The translations under genes were made by a program, and so were the position numbers. From Papiliotrema nemorosa (Eukaryota; Basidiomycota; Tremellomycetes; Tremellales; Rhynchogastremaceae): a DNA stretch of 64,000 nt. The notes beneath the pieces were generated by a model. That model did not search any database. It was given only the letters and a program-made list of their open reading frames with translations, and had not been told where the DNA came from. The stretch is from NCBI GenBank assembly GCA_032158125.1, contig JASKOT010000005.1, positions 1 to 64,000 of the forward strand, in the 5' to 3' direction. Shown piece by piece: positions 32,115-42,977 of this stretch (positions are counted from its first letter, which is position 1; every line of letters starts with the position of its first letter).

Positions 32115-33553
32115 ATGACAGTCCCGTCTGCATCGAGCAATGTCGATTACAAGCTCCCGCCGATGCCTCGGCTCGAGTTGGACAGCAAGGGCAAGCCGAA
32201 TGTACCTGCATGGGTGGCGCCCCCAGAAACTAAGCTAGACAACATTGAATGGCAGAGACTTCGGACGCTAGACCTGTCTTTACTTGATGGATCGGAGGAA
32301 GACCAAGCACGATGTGTCGAGGAGTTTTCGCAGGCGGTGCAGAACGAGGGCTTCATGTTGATCAAGAATTTTGGGGTGCCTCCTGAGCAGGTACGCTAGT
32401 GATGAATGCACATAGACTGATCAGTCCAGATGCAGAGGATCTTTGATCTGGCCAGCTGGGCGATGACCGGGGAAGGGATGTCTGAGCAGGACAAGAAAGA
32501 TTACGAATGGGACTTTGACAATGGCAATTGGACGGGATACAAGCCTCCCAAGGGTTGGAACGAGGTGAGTCACCTCAACAATCGGGCATATCGGCCGTAG
32601 CTGACGACTGTAGAAGGGGAGACATCTCGCCGACACACTTGAATTCTTCAACTGGTATGGTGAATGCTGGGAGAAGGATCGGATCCCTCCTCGACTACGT
32701 CCGTTCAAAGATGAAATTCTGGCGTATGCACAGGTGAGCGAGCCGGGTCTTGAACTTCTCCATTTAGCTCCTGGTGACCGATCAGCACATGTATTTCCAG
32801 GTAGCTCGACGAGTATTGGTGATACTCTCCCGGATCCTAGGTCTGCCAGACAACTATCTTTGGGAGAATGTCGCAGCACAAGAGGGCGTTCTTCCCTATT
32901 CCACCTATTGTCGGTTCCAAGCTGTGCACCCGGTACCTCTCGAAGAACGAGCCACCACGAAAAGTCTGCTTCAAGGCCACACAGATCAAGGTGTCATCAC
33001 GCTTATCCCTGGTCAACCCGTCACTTGTCTTCAAATGTGCGATGCGAAAGATGGGAAATGGCGTTATGTGCCGTATATGAAGGATGCAATAGTTGCGAAT
33101 TTGGGAGATGTGATGGAGATAAAATCTGGGGGTATATTCCGAGCGACCAGACATAGAGGTGGTTGCGTCTTTCGCGTACTTATCAGCTCTTTATTGACAA
33201 TGTCAGTTATACAACCAGTAGCCGACCAAGCGGAATACGAGAGAATATCGGTCATCTCATTCAACCACGCTCAACCAGATATCCTGATGGAGCCGATCTG
33301 GAATGCTCCGTTGTTGAAAGTCCGGGGACCAAAGCTTGATAGTGGTATCTATGGCCCTCTTCACAAAGCGCAGAAAGGAGGTCAGAAGGTGAGTCCGGTC
33401 AGCACCTCCAGCTGATGACAGCCCATGACATTCACGCAATGGAGAACCAGAAACTATGCCAACGCGCAAGCTGAGCAAAAGGTGGTCATGATCAACGGGA
33501 AGAAGCACGCTGAGAACACTGTCGGAGATGTCAAGGTGTATCGAGAAATATAA
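32115..33553 (+). CDS. isopenicillin-N-synthase-like 2-oxoglutarate/Fe(II) oxygenase, copy B
   Basis: A plus-strand paralogue of the gene at 23819-25275, sharing most blocks: MPRLELDSKGKPNVPAWVAP, LRTLDLSLLDGSEEDQ, NEGFMLIKNFGVPPEQ, QRIFDLASWAMTGEGM, GYKPPKGWNEKGRHLAD, RRVLVILSRILGLPDNYLW, YSTYCRFQAVHPVPLEERAT, GHTDQGVITLIPGQPVTCLQ (metal His and Asp), DVMEIKSGGIFRATRHR (second metal His), ISVISFNHA and the final exon FTQWRTRNYANAQAEQK...VYREI. All catalytic residues seem present. Exon borders match copy A, so the pair arose by duplication, now in opposite orientation about 7 kb apart. Reaction type: Fe(II), O2 and 2-oxoglutarate dependent oxidation of an unknown small substrate. Confidence 0.88.
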
Positions 33554-34008
33554 GTCGTGTCATGTTTGTGCATCATCTGCTATCAGTTCCCGAAGCGCAT
33601 CGTTCCCTTCACATTTGACGTTCACTTCGCGCTGCTCTTGGTAGGAGATTCTCTTTGATCCACTGCTTATTCCTGTGAGGGCGATGCTTCACTTACCGTT
33701 CCAGCTGTCCTCTGCGTCCCAGCTCACATCGACATCTCTAGCCCAGATCAACTGGTACTTTGGTCCCATTTCATTGGGCTTCTCCTGTCTCTCGACCTCT
33801 CCAGCTGCTCCACTTGTATCAATCGCCTCTTCACTTCCCCTCCGACGGACGCAAGAGCATCGGCAATGCCGCTGAAGGTTGTCGTCAATCATGAAGATCC
33901 AAGAGGTCAAAATAGTACCGAGACGTTTGGTTTGTAATGATGAGCGGAGAGCGCGTGGACAATCGAGAGACCGAGCTCCCCAGCTCCGAGGACGAAGACT
34001 CGCACCAT
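33554..34008 (-). pseudogene. possible fragment of an NAD(P)-binding (NmrA/isoflavone-reductase-like) protein
   Basis: From 34008 the minus strand reads MVRVFVLGAGELGLSIVHAL, a good Rossmann start of the kind in fungal NmrA-like or aromatic alcohol reductase proteins. The frame then stops (TGA near 33921). A GTCTCG...TTCAG intron could join it to a frame ending KYQLIWARDVDVSWDAEDSW with a good GTAAGT donor at about 33692, but the rest of the fold is not found before the neighbouring oxygenase gene. It is probably a truncated relic; a short real gene with more exons cannot be excluded. Confidence 0.4.
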
Positions 34009-34258
34009 GAGCTGACTGTGAGGTGCAAGGAGCTTGTTTGACTATGCCTAGGGAAGTCGGACTGGCATGTCGGAGGGCTGAATTTACTCGAACCCCTGAT
34101 AATGCTGAGTCAAGTGTCGAGGAACCCTTTTGCACCTACACTTGTTTCGCTTGCCTCCTCCACCCAGATAAGGCGATGCTCTATTATTGTTGGGGTAGAT
34201 ACATTGAAGCTGTAATGATACATCTATGGGCAAGTCAAGTGGCTCATGCGACGGGTAC

Positions 34259-35316
34259 TCAGTCCCCGTTGACCGGATTCCAGGTGATAGCTCCATCTGC
34301 ACCTTTGTCCAGACCATCCAATGCCGCCATGTCATCCTTGTCAAGCTCGAAATCATACACATCGGCATTAGACTTGATCCGGGATGGTGTGGTACTTTTG
34401 GGTAGAGGGACATAACTGAGTGTGAGCTAGACTCCAGACCATAGTCAATGTCGCTTACCCCTTCTGAAGACTCCACCGGACGAGGATCTGAGCTGGATCT
34501 TTCAAGTACTTGTCGCATAGCTTCTTGATGACCGGGTCGTTGAACTTCTCCTGATCTCCTCGGACCAATGGACTATATGCCTCGACGACAATGCCGTGCT
34601 CCTCGCAATACTGCACAATGTCCTTTTGCTGACACCATGGGTGAAGTTCAATCTGGTTGACCGCGGGAGTAGGGGCTGGCAAAGCTTTGAGGTGTTTTAC
34701 CGAGCTAATCTGTCAGCCGCCCGCGATCCAAACATTGAGTCTGAAGGTCGACCAGTGTTGTCGCAGAATCTAAGACGTACTAATTCGACACACCGATGTC
34801 TTTTATCCAGCCCTCTTTCTGCGCTTTCACTAAAGCCGCCCAATTGTTGGCTCGACCTTCCTCTCCGCCCCACGGAGCATGAATCAGCATTAGATCGATA
34901 TGTCCTTTCTCCCCATCGATCTTTGGCAAGCTCTTCTGAAGATATTTGTAGACATCCTCGGTGGAGTGGACCTTGTGAGTAGGCATGTATTTGGTGGTGA
35001 GAAACAAGGACGATCGAGGGGTTGAGGCTAGTTCTACGCCCTTTCGCACCACTGCGGTATGAGCTTTGACATAAGACTTGTCGCCGGGATCCACTGACGG
35101 TCCTCATTATGATACATCTGAGCACTGTCGACTGTCCATCAGCGCACTCCAATGGCGGAACACGTCAGTCGTCTCACTGTGTCGATATCCGACCTTGATG
35201 GCTTCCGCTACTCCACTTGAGCACTCGTCGCCTCTTGCCTGGTAGACGCCATAGCCTAGTCGAGGGAGTAGACCACCACTGGCCAGCTTCACTGTCGACT
35301 CGATAGTGAGAGACAT
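34259..35316 (-). CDS. aldo-keto reductase (2,5-diketogluconate reductase/xylose-reductase-like group)
   Basis: A multi-exon AKR from 35316 (MSLTIESTVKLASGGLLPRL). Landmarks are GYGVYQARGDE, VGYRHIDSAQMYHNED with catalytic Asp and Tyr, LFLTTKYMPTH with the Lys, HIDLMLIHAPWGGEEG with the His, WIKDIGVSN, VNQIELHPWCQQ, EAYSPLVRGD, and ILVRWSLQKG leading to the cofactor loop. Two introns (A|gtgaga...gacag and C|gtcagt...cgcag) resolve an apparent frame break near 35100. The C-terminus is AITWNPVNGD. Members reduce sugars or keto acids with NADPH. A TATATATA box is at 35365-35372 and a single CCGAA at 35431. It may close the putative cluster on the right. Confidence 0.85.
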
Positions 35317-35984
35317 GTTAGGAGATAAGAAGCAGAGTATTGGTGACCTACTGTGGGTGTCATCTATATATACCATCGCAGGTCAGCCAAAGTGGAGGTT
35401 TACTCGGCGCGCCTACTTCTTACACACTCCCCGAAGACCGAGGGTTAAAAATAGGCGCTCGCCAGGAGGCCGCCTATTTATACGATATCAACGGGGTGCC
35501 TATCTTTTTTATCGCTCCTTCCCCTTCCGGCAGAGATGCGATTGATAGGATTCCTCTGTTCACCACATCCGGCATGGTTTTGGCAGAGTTTACTGCTTGA
35601 CTGCATAGTTCAAGCAAGGACTAAGAAGAACTTCGTAATATGTCGAATCAACCCTGGAGCTGGCGGCGCTGGTGTGCGGTTATGCCGCAGCCAAGGCGTT
35701 GGTGACCCTAGGCACCCGACCAGACCTCTTTGCGGCCTTCCAGTCTCTTCGCGCCACGGTGTCAGGTGGATCCAGATGATCGACATCCAAAATTGACGAC
35801 GCCAGATGCTCCAGTTCCGAGAATAGTCTGTATGGTGTCGTTACTCAAAGTTGACAGGTGCTTCACGGTATGTATATAGTAAAATCCTGACATGCCCACG
35901 CAAGACTATCTCTCGCTCCATCCTCATCCCGTTCACTATCTCTCACCGTTTCAGTTGCTGGTCAACCCGCAATCTTCGACCGCG
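35317..35984. other. divergent promoter region, aldo-keto reductase / ferric reductase
   Basis: This 668-base gap lies between two divergent starts. It contains TATATATA (35365-35372) for the reductase and GTATATAGT (about 35873-35881) about 105 bases ahead of the ferric reductase ATG. No further gene was recognised. Confidence 0.5.
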
Positions 35985-38262
35985 ATGCGGCTCATCACGC
36001 TCCTTACGATCCTCACATCTGGCTTGCTGGTCCAAGCCTCCAACCTCGACCTGTCAACAAAGATCAAGGACGACCAGTGCATACAGGGATGTATCTTGCC
36101 CTTATCCATGGTCACTTTCTCAGACATTCCAGCCAAGTCGAGCGGAACTAAAGCGAAATGTGCATCGAGATTGTACACTGCGTCAGTGCTATATTGCGCG
36201 GAACAATACTGCTCGACAAAGCAATTCGAGGCAGGGTGGGATTTCCTGAAAGGACAGTGCGGGGGTGTCGAGACACAGATTCAAGCGTTGACTCTATTGA
36301 AAGCCTTGTCGCCGAGTGATATTCGGGTAGTTGATTGTGTAAAGTCGGCGAAGCAGGTCTTCAACGGGACAATAGAGCCGACAGAGGAGAATGTGAGGTT
36401 AGGACTGAAGACTGCGGTACGTACTGAACTGCCGTCCTGTACCGTGTCGTCGAGCTCACTTCTAGTACACTGCAGATAGGCAATTCATCTACAGCCACGC
36501 TTTCGGATGGGCCTTGTGGCTGCTTTGCGGTGCCATGTGCCTAGGTGGACTGTGTTTCCGATTCATCAACTGGATTTCATTCCACCCTTTCGATACGCGT
36601 GCCCCGTCATTCCGATCGGAGCTCGCTCCCTCTACAGGTTGCCTGTCCAAGATCTACACTTCGTACCGTAAACATCTCGGCACACCCGCCTTGTTTGGTC
36701 ACAAGCATGGTCAACCTGCCTGGTGGCTGTTCTCCGTGCCGACTCGTCTTCAAGGTTTCTGGATCTTCGTCTATGTCTTGCTCAACGTCGTCTTCTCTTG
36801 CATAGGTTATGACGCTTTCCAGGGGAACATGACATGGCCTGACAAGCACGTTCAGATCTTCGAGTACGTCTCCAACCGCACGGCAATCATGGGATTTTAC
36901 AACTTGCCTCTGCTCTGGCTTTTGGCGGGGCGAAACGATTTCTTGCTTTGGATCACTGGATGCTCCTATTCGACTCTGAACCTGTTCCACCGGTGGGCGG
37001 CGAGGATCTTCACTCTACAAGCAGTCACACATTCGATCGGATACATTTGGCTACACAGGACGAAATTGGGCAAAATGTGGGAAATGATGTTCTGGAGAGC
37101 AGGTGTCTTCGCCGTCATCTGCGTCGCCTTGATGATCCCCTTGTCCATCGTATGTCGGTTCTCCATTAAAACCTCAATATCGCGCTCATACTAGCTGCCG
37201 ATTCGACAAAAAGCTTACGAAGTCTTTCTCCTCCTTCACATCGGTCTTTCGGTCGCTGCACTCGTCTTGTGTTTCTACCACGTGTCGATTACCAACGGCC
37301 AATATAACCCATGGATTTGGTCCTGCGTCGGTATTTGGGCGTTCGACCGGGTCCTCCGTTGGGCTCGGCTTACTGTTTTGTCGTACAACGCTATCACCGA
37401 CAACAACGCCGAAGCAACTTTGACCGGCGGTGACCATGGGCTGATACGATTGACAGTCACGACACCTTTCAAGGTCCGACCGACGCCTGGTCAACATTAC
37501 TTCCTATACAATCCGTCCTCGCTGACTCCATGGGAGAACCACCCGTTTACTCTTGCATCATGGGACGAGGAAGGCTCCACCACCAAATTGCACTTCCTGA
37601 TCGCCGTCAAGACTGGTGCGACTCAACGACTGCGCCGACGTATCACCGGCACCGCGCCTACCAAGCTCCGAGTTCTCGTAGAGGGACCTTATGGCTCAAG
37701 TCAACCCGTTGAACGGTTCGAGCACGTCCTTTTCGTCGCTGGTGGATCAGGTATCACCGCGACTTTACCATACCTCGCTCGCCTCCGCGAATCGCAATTC
37801 ACAAAGTCTATCACTCTCGTTTGGAGCGTCAAGAACAACGCGTACACGGCCAATGTATTGCATCGGGAGCTTGCAGGCAATGGAGCCGAAATACGGATCC
37901 ATATTACCGAAGAGGAACAACCGGCCAAGTGCATCCTGCCCGCCCTCGACCAAGCTGCTACCGAGGAAAACAAGGTCGAAGAGCTTGAACAAGTTTTACG
38001 AGGTTCGGTATCAAGTGGACATTCGACTGCAACAACGGCCTATTCCCCCGTGTCAGTAACTGTCGGTCGGCCCGATATGAGGTATCTCCTCACTGAGCAC
38101 ACGAGACGTTTAGCAGGCAGTGAACGGCTGGCAGTGGTCGCGTGCGGCCCCGGGGCTATGATGGACGATTTGAGGGGGTCCATTGTGGGGATATACGGCA
38201 AGGGGGAAGATCAAGTGACAGGCTCGCAGGTCGAGTACTTTGAGGAGCTCTATGCTTGGTGA
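35985..38262 (+). CDS. ferric reductase-like transmembrane protein (FRE family)
   Basis: Starts at 35985 with a signal peptide (MRLITLLTILTSGLLVQASN), then a Cys-rich extracellular domain (KDDQCIQGCILPL, CAEQYCSTKQ, FLKGQCGGVE) as in plasma-membrane ferric reductases. After an intron near 36428 come seven membrane segments with the heme His pairs in FHRWAARIFTLQAVTHSIGY and FLLLHIGLSVAALVLCFYHV. The cytosolic part has the FAD motif HPFTLASW, the NADPH motif VAGGSGITATLPYLA and the terminal VACGPGAMMDD and EYFEELYAW. It reduces extracellular Fe3+ or Cu2+ for uptake. Together with the CutC and ZIP genes it makes three metal-related genes in this subtelomere. About 730 residues, complete. Confidence 0.92.
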
Positions 38263-38577
38263 GATGCCCTGTAATATCTATGTCGCTCTTTTCTTCACAC
38301 GTGCTTGATGCATTGTATGATTGTACGGGAGCTGTCGTGGTGTATCGCCCGATGAGCATCGTGAGATCTCGATAGTCGGTCAAATGCGAAAGAATGGCCC
38401 TCCACCATGTGGATGACAAAACTGGACCTTGTATGACATGCGCAACCCTGTTCGCTGACGATCCCCTCGAGTGCAGCGCAGATTCGGCATGAAGCAAGTC
38501 CATGCCTGTGCATCGACTTGTGCTGTCACATTGACTCTTGCATTTGTACATCTTCGAGAACCGAGTCCGGATCGATC

Positions 38578-40173
38578 ATGTCGGCTTCGATCATCCCGGC
38601 TGCGTTATGGGCGATATTCCATTCTTTCCTCCATGGATTCCACATTGCCTCTCTAAACGGAGTGCAAGATGCCGTCACATGCAATATCTCTGGCTCTAGT
38701 ATGGGCCTGCGTAGATGCTTAGACCTTACCGTGAGCTCGAGGTCAGCACTTCCGGGCGATCGCTGATCCGTCCACAGCCCTCAGAGTTCGGGGTCATCGT
38801 CACGATATACACACTAGGTGGTTTACTAGGATCGCTGAGCGCCGATGCAGTCACTCGGCGTCTGGGTCGAGTGGGAACATTACGAATAGCAGAAGCTTGC
38901 TTCATCATCGGGACGATCGGAGTAGGGTTGGCCAACGCGATGTGGATCATGGCAGCTGCCCGGTGAGCAGAATACATCTCTCTTTTCGATTTTCCCCCGT
39001 CGCCTTGCATTGACTGATATGTAGGGTGATAATCGGCCTGGGATCCGGCCTCTCACTGGTCACTGTACCCATCCTTCTCTCCGAGATTTCCACTCGATCC
39101 TCCAAGACGCTATTTGGAACATTACACCAGATGTCGATAGGAATCGGGATGATTTTCGCTCAATCATTATCCTTCGTATTTGCAAAACCTTGGGTGTGGA
39201 GATACGTCCTTCTCATTGGGTTCAGTATCGCCTCGGCGTTGAGTATTATCAGCTTGACACTGCCAGCGTTGCGAAAGCAGAAATCGGAGAATATTGAAGA
39301 GCAGGATGAGGATGACGAGCGGAGACCGCTTGTCGAGCGAGAAGAGGTCAAGGAGGAGATTGGAGTAAAAGATCTTTTACATGCGGAGAGCGTCATCAAA
39401 CGAGGCAGTGAGCCGTGACATCAGACTCTCATGGACGGTATGCTGATCCCAGTGTTCATAGTGATCGCTGCGCAATTTGGCCAGCAGATATGCGGGATTT
39501 CACCTGGTCTGCCCCTGATCATCGATTCCAAAAATGGTGATACTGACTCACGCAGTAATGTATTTCTCGACAAGTACCCTCGCTCCTGTTTTCCAGGACA
39601 ATTCGAAGCTTGTCGCTCTAGCAGTGATGGCCATTGGTATACCCTTCAACTTCGTCCCCGGACTGCTTCCTCAGGTTCGTCGACCATCTCTCTCTAGCCC
39701 CTCCTCCACTGGAGACGCTCACCATTCAGAGTATCGGCTCCAAAAGACTTTTGATAGTCTCATCGCTGGGTACAGCCATATGCGCTCTAACACTCGGGAT
39801 TGGGCTCAACATCCACAACCGTATCCTCTCGGGCATATCGATCATCCTCTTTGTCATTTCCTTCAGTGTAGGTCTCGCCCCTATCCCTTGGGTGGTCCTA
39901 TCAGAAGTTGTGCCTACAGAGGCACGCACAGCCGTCGGAGCAGTCGCAGTCTCCATCAACTGGTTGATCAATTTTTCGGCTGTGGGTCTCTCCTGCTCCT
40001 GCGGACCTGCTATTACTGACGCACAGGGATCAGTCTTCTTGCCATTACAACAATTGCTCAAGCGTGGAAACGAAGGTCAAGGCAACGTGTTCTTTGTCTT
40101 TGCTGCTGCTTCGGCGGTATCCATGGGCCTGATCTTCTCCGCATACAGAACATACGCCAAAGTAAAACAATGA
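38578..40173 (+). CDS. MFS hexose/GLUT-like transporter (Vps73-like)
   Basis: Starts at 38578 (MSASIIPAALWAIFHSFLHG, already in helix 1). Short introns separate EFGVIVTIYTLGGLLGSLSA with ADAVTRRLGR, ANAMWIMAAAR, VIIGLGSGLSLVTVPILLSE, RYVLLIGFSIASALSIISL, an acidic central loop EEQDEDDERRPLVEREE, LIPVFIVIAAQFGQQICGIS with the QQxxGI helix-7 motif, GSKRLLIVSSLGTAICALTL, FSVGLAPIPWVVLSEVVPTEAR with the helix-10 PW motif, and VFAAASAVSMGLIFSAYRTY. The pattern is that of GLUT-type sugar porters including the yeast vacuolar-type Vps73/YBR241C. The central acidic loop with RRPL could be a di-leucine-like sorting signal. About 470 residues. It follows the ferric reductase by 315 bases. Confidence 0.85.
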
Positions 40174-40281
40174 GGCTATCACCTTACAGCTGCTTTACGT
40201 TGATGAGCGCCGTCATATATGCATCATCTATCACAGACCGTTCCGTTATTACATCGCCTGTCCCTCTCGCGAATTTACCCG

Positions 40282-41103
40282 TCAAGCCGAACAAGATGGA
40301 CCCGCCTGGCTCTCGGGAGGTTGCTGCGGCTCAGAAGCAGGAGCGAAGATGGACTCGAAGACCGCGTATGCTGCTCTGTGCTTGGGAAATGTCATAAGAT
40401 CAGCAAACATCATCTCGAAGACATTCCGATGTGACACATCGCTGTTAAGCCTGTCGAACCGCTCTGCATTCGAAATGCCTGGTTGAAACGTCTCGCGTAA
40501 AACGCTATGATCCTCATTGAACCACTTCTTTAGAGCGGTCCTTGTCACGTCAGAGAGGTTCAAATTAGTCCAAGAGAAAGATGGATCCTCCGCTCTGCGG
40601 TTTGGCGGAACTGAATCATATCCTGCCTTTCCCTTGCCCTTTTCGGTCTTCACGGAAGCCTCCGAATCTCGCAGGGCTTGAGCTTCGGTGGACCAGACTT
40701 CACTCTCAACTCCTTCGTCTGAGTTTGCGTCAGATTGTGCAAGATTGATGGGATCTCCAAATGTGGCGGAATGTTTTCCAGCTTTAACAGATGATGCTCT
40801 CGTTACAGATGCATTGAGCGGATCCTTTCGATCGCAATCGATGTGAGTCTCGGTGACACTCGCATGTCCGACCTCATCATACGAGTCGGCCTTGTGAGAC
40901 TTCTTGTATGCCTGCACGATTGACGAAAGCTGATCGACCATCTCGAGGCAAGTCTCAAACGGATAAGCTCTCACGACATTTGGGTGCAACCCATGCACAG
41001 ATATGAAGTACTTGATGTTGCCACCATCCTCCCTCGAATCGATGGAGATCCCAAGCTTTCCTTGAGCATCCGTCAAAGTGTCTCGTGACAAGGAGGCAGA
41101 CAT
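40282..41103 (-). CDS. hypothetical protein, member 1 of a local three-gene family
   Basis: The frame is open from 41403, but MSASLSRDTLTDAQGKLGIS at 41103 looks the best start; upstream sequence has low coding quality, though an additional 5' exon is possible (VNLFFNHKASQYACLLPL is upstream). About 273 residues, hydrophilic, Ser/Asp/Glu-rich in the middle. The C-terminal block (LSDVTRTALKKWFNEDHSVL ... FPKHRAAYAVFESIFAPAS) resembles the C-terminal block of the gene at 43768-44549 (DLREALKSKSKAEQEYM ... RPGHQELFERFFSTSV). No known domain recognised and no signal peptide or membrane segment. It converges on the transporter that ends at 40173. Confidence 0.6.
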   Translation of the reverse strand: MSASLSRDTLTDAQGKLGISIDSREDGGNIKYFISVHGLHPNVVRAYPFETCLEMVDQLSSIVQAYKKSHKADSYDEVGHASVTETHIDCDRKDPLNASVTRASSVKAGKHSATFGDPINLAQSDANSDEGVESEVWSTEAQALRDSEASVKTEKGKGKAGYDSVPPNRRAEDPSFSWTNLNLSDVTRTALKKWFNEDHSVLRETFQPGISNAERFDRLNSDVSHRNVFEMMFADLMTFPKHRAAYAVFESIFAPASEPQQPPESQAGPSCSA

Positions 41104-42080
41104 ACTGACAGTGGTCGTCAAGGACTGCAGGCTGGTTCGATCAGTGGTGGTCTTGCTGACTAAACGATCAGTCAGTCTATGAGCAATCAGGTGGGGGGAA
41201 AGAGGCAAGAGGCAAGCATATTGTGAAGCCTTGTGATTGAAGAAGAGATTCACTGAAACACTACCCGCTCTTCCTCCTTTGATGCATTCCAGAGTGAGAT
41301 CTTGGAATGTGAGTGGACGGTTTAAGACATCACGCCAACACGGTGCATCTACAGTACTCGTACCGTGCTGCGCCTTGCAATGGACCTCATGAAACTGGAA
41401 CAACGGGCAATTCCTTTGACCAAATAACCGATATGTATAAATATGAGACTAAATGCACCTCATCACCTTGGGTGCTTGCAGATGTATTACTCCGACCTCT
41501 CGATCGCTATATCGACGATTGTGCCTCATCTGCGCGTCGACTGCGTGAATGTGACGTGCGTCTTCGAGGCAACTCAGATATTAATTCCTCTTTTCTAGAT
41601 CTGGAGCTTGGGGTTCTGCCCTAGTTTATCAGCAAGTGCGTCTGATCGAAGATCCGAGTCGAGGTCTAGGTCATGACAATTTCAAACGAGCCAAAGGAGT
41701 CCTCCTTTGATCCACGTTTCGTGACTTTACTGTACGTATGAAGAGATCCTCGATAATGCTTAGCGATTAAATGATGATTCAAGTACTGTATCGACTGTAC
41801 CAGCTATGCAAAGGACGATCTGCCATTATCTCTCCCTGGTGCATGTCAAGACCGAGTATGCTGATTCACAGGCATGATCTCATCCAGGTAACACCGTACA
41901 GCAAAGGGCAGTAGCACATTCTCTCGAGCCGACTTGGTCTGCTTTCTTGACCCGCGATTCGACGACTCATGTGCCCGGACCTGGCCAATCGTCAAGTCTT
42001 GCTCATCAAATATGTCATTCACGCCCAACTGTCTCACTGTGATCCTACGGATATCTGCTTACTGCATGCAACGACGAATC
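41104..42080. other. region with no firm gene
   Basis: This contains the possible 5' extension of the gene above (41104-41403) and a 63-codon minus-strand ORF (41846-42037, with SARENVLLPFAVRCYLDEIM) that may be a small gene or relic. Nothing else was recognised. Confidence 0.35.
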
Positions 42081-42977
42081 CTACCCTGAACCCATGCTGA
42101 ACCCTTCCATCGGCAGCAATTTGTTCATTCCATCGTATATTTCATCAGCCACTGCGCGGACTTGCTCATCGAGCTCACTCCTTGCTTGGCTTCGTTCCGC
42201 TTCGCTGGAGTCGGGATTCATGATAGTGTCGATTTTGGCCTTCTCAGCATAGGAGATTGCAGCATAGTTTGGATCGCTTGACATCATCTTCCAAGTGTCA
42301 ATCCGTTGCTGGCGCAAGTCCCGCTCTCTGGTCTGCAGTAGAGAACAGTATGACCTGACGATATCGGGAACGCTTTTCCATTCTTTGAAACGATCAGCAA
42401 CGCTCGAGTCGGTCGAAGCTAGATGCTTGTAGAAAGATTGAATGTGAGCCAAGTGACAGGAGTCGGCGCGAAGTGCTGTCCCCATGGCCTCCATGATCTC
42501 GTTCTTTTCTTGCTCACTATACGGGGGTGGCTGTACCAAGACCCGGTCATCGACTTCTTTGCAGCCTGTCGCTGAGGCTTTTTTGCCGACAACACTTCGA
42601 AACGACTCCCAGAGAGGATCTTCGGCATCGAGAAGCGCCTCGGCATCCAAGCGGGCTTTGTTTGAGCGACTTGCAGCCTTCCTGTTGTGACGTTTACGAG
42701 CACTTTTGCTCATTTTTGGGGGTTCACTGCCCTTTGTATTTTCTTCAAGATTGTCGCCTTCTGTAGAAATATGGCTGTCTGTGGCGAGCGCAGGAGATCC
42801 AGACGTCACTTCAGCGGCGCTAGGCGCAAAGTAAGGCGCAAAGTCCCATCGGGCAGGCTCGTCTGTCTTGACGATGTACTCTACAAGGTCAGGATTGGCC
42901 TCAAGATCAGCTCGAGTGATGGTGAGGCCTCCCCCTTCCCAGAGGGGAACGAGGTTGGGGACGATGTTCGACCACAA
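42081..42977 (-). CDS. hypothetical protein, member 2 of the local family
   Basis: A 298-codon ORF; the start at 42977 is the first Met but an upstream exon is possible because the N-terminus begins close to the shared motif. LTITRADLEANPDLVEYIVK aligns with VITTADLLENPTWTDAIIEA at the start of the gene at 43768-44549. A basic stretch KMSKSARKRHNRKAASRSNK could be a nuclear localisation signal. A charged helical C-terminal half follows (ERDLRQQRIDTWKMMSSD, ARSELDEQVRAVADEIYDGM). No known domain recognised. Same strand as its relatives. Confidence 0.62.
   Translation of the reverse strand: MWSNIVPNLVPLWEGGGLTITRADLEANPDLVEYIVKTDEPARWDFAPYFAPSAAEVTSGSPALATDSHISTEGDNLEENTKGSEPPKMSKSARKRHNRKAASRSNKARLDAEALLDAEDPLWESFRSVVGKKASATGCKEVDDRVLVQPPPYSEQEKNEIMEAMGTALRADSCHLAHIQSFYKHLASTDSSVADRFKEWKSVPDIVRSYCSLLQTRERDLRQQRIDTWKMMSSDPNYAAISYAEKAKIDTIMNPDSSEAERSQARSELDEQVRAVADEIYDGMNKLLPMEGFSMGSG

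Noticed and set aside
34084..34518. 144-codon minus-strand ORF past the aldo-keto reductase end
   Set aside because: It is an out-of-frame reading across the last exons of the reductase; the spliced frame ends at 34259.
35060..35130. Apparent frameshift in the aldo-keto reductase at 34259-35316
   Set aside because: An intron C|gtcagt...ccgcag joins YHNED to LVRKGVELAS in frame, giving the normal family sequence.
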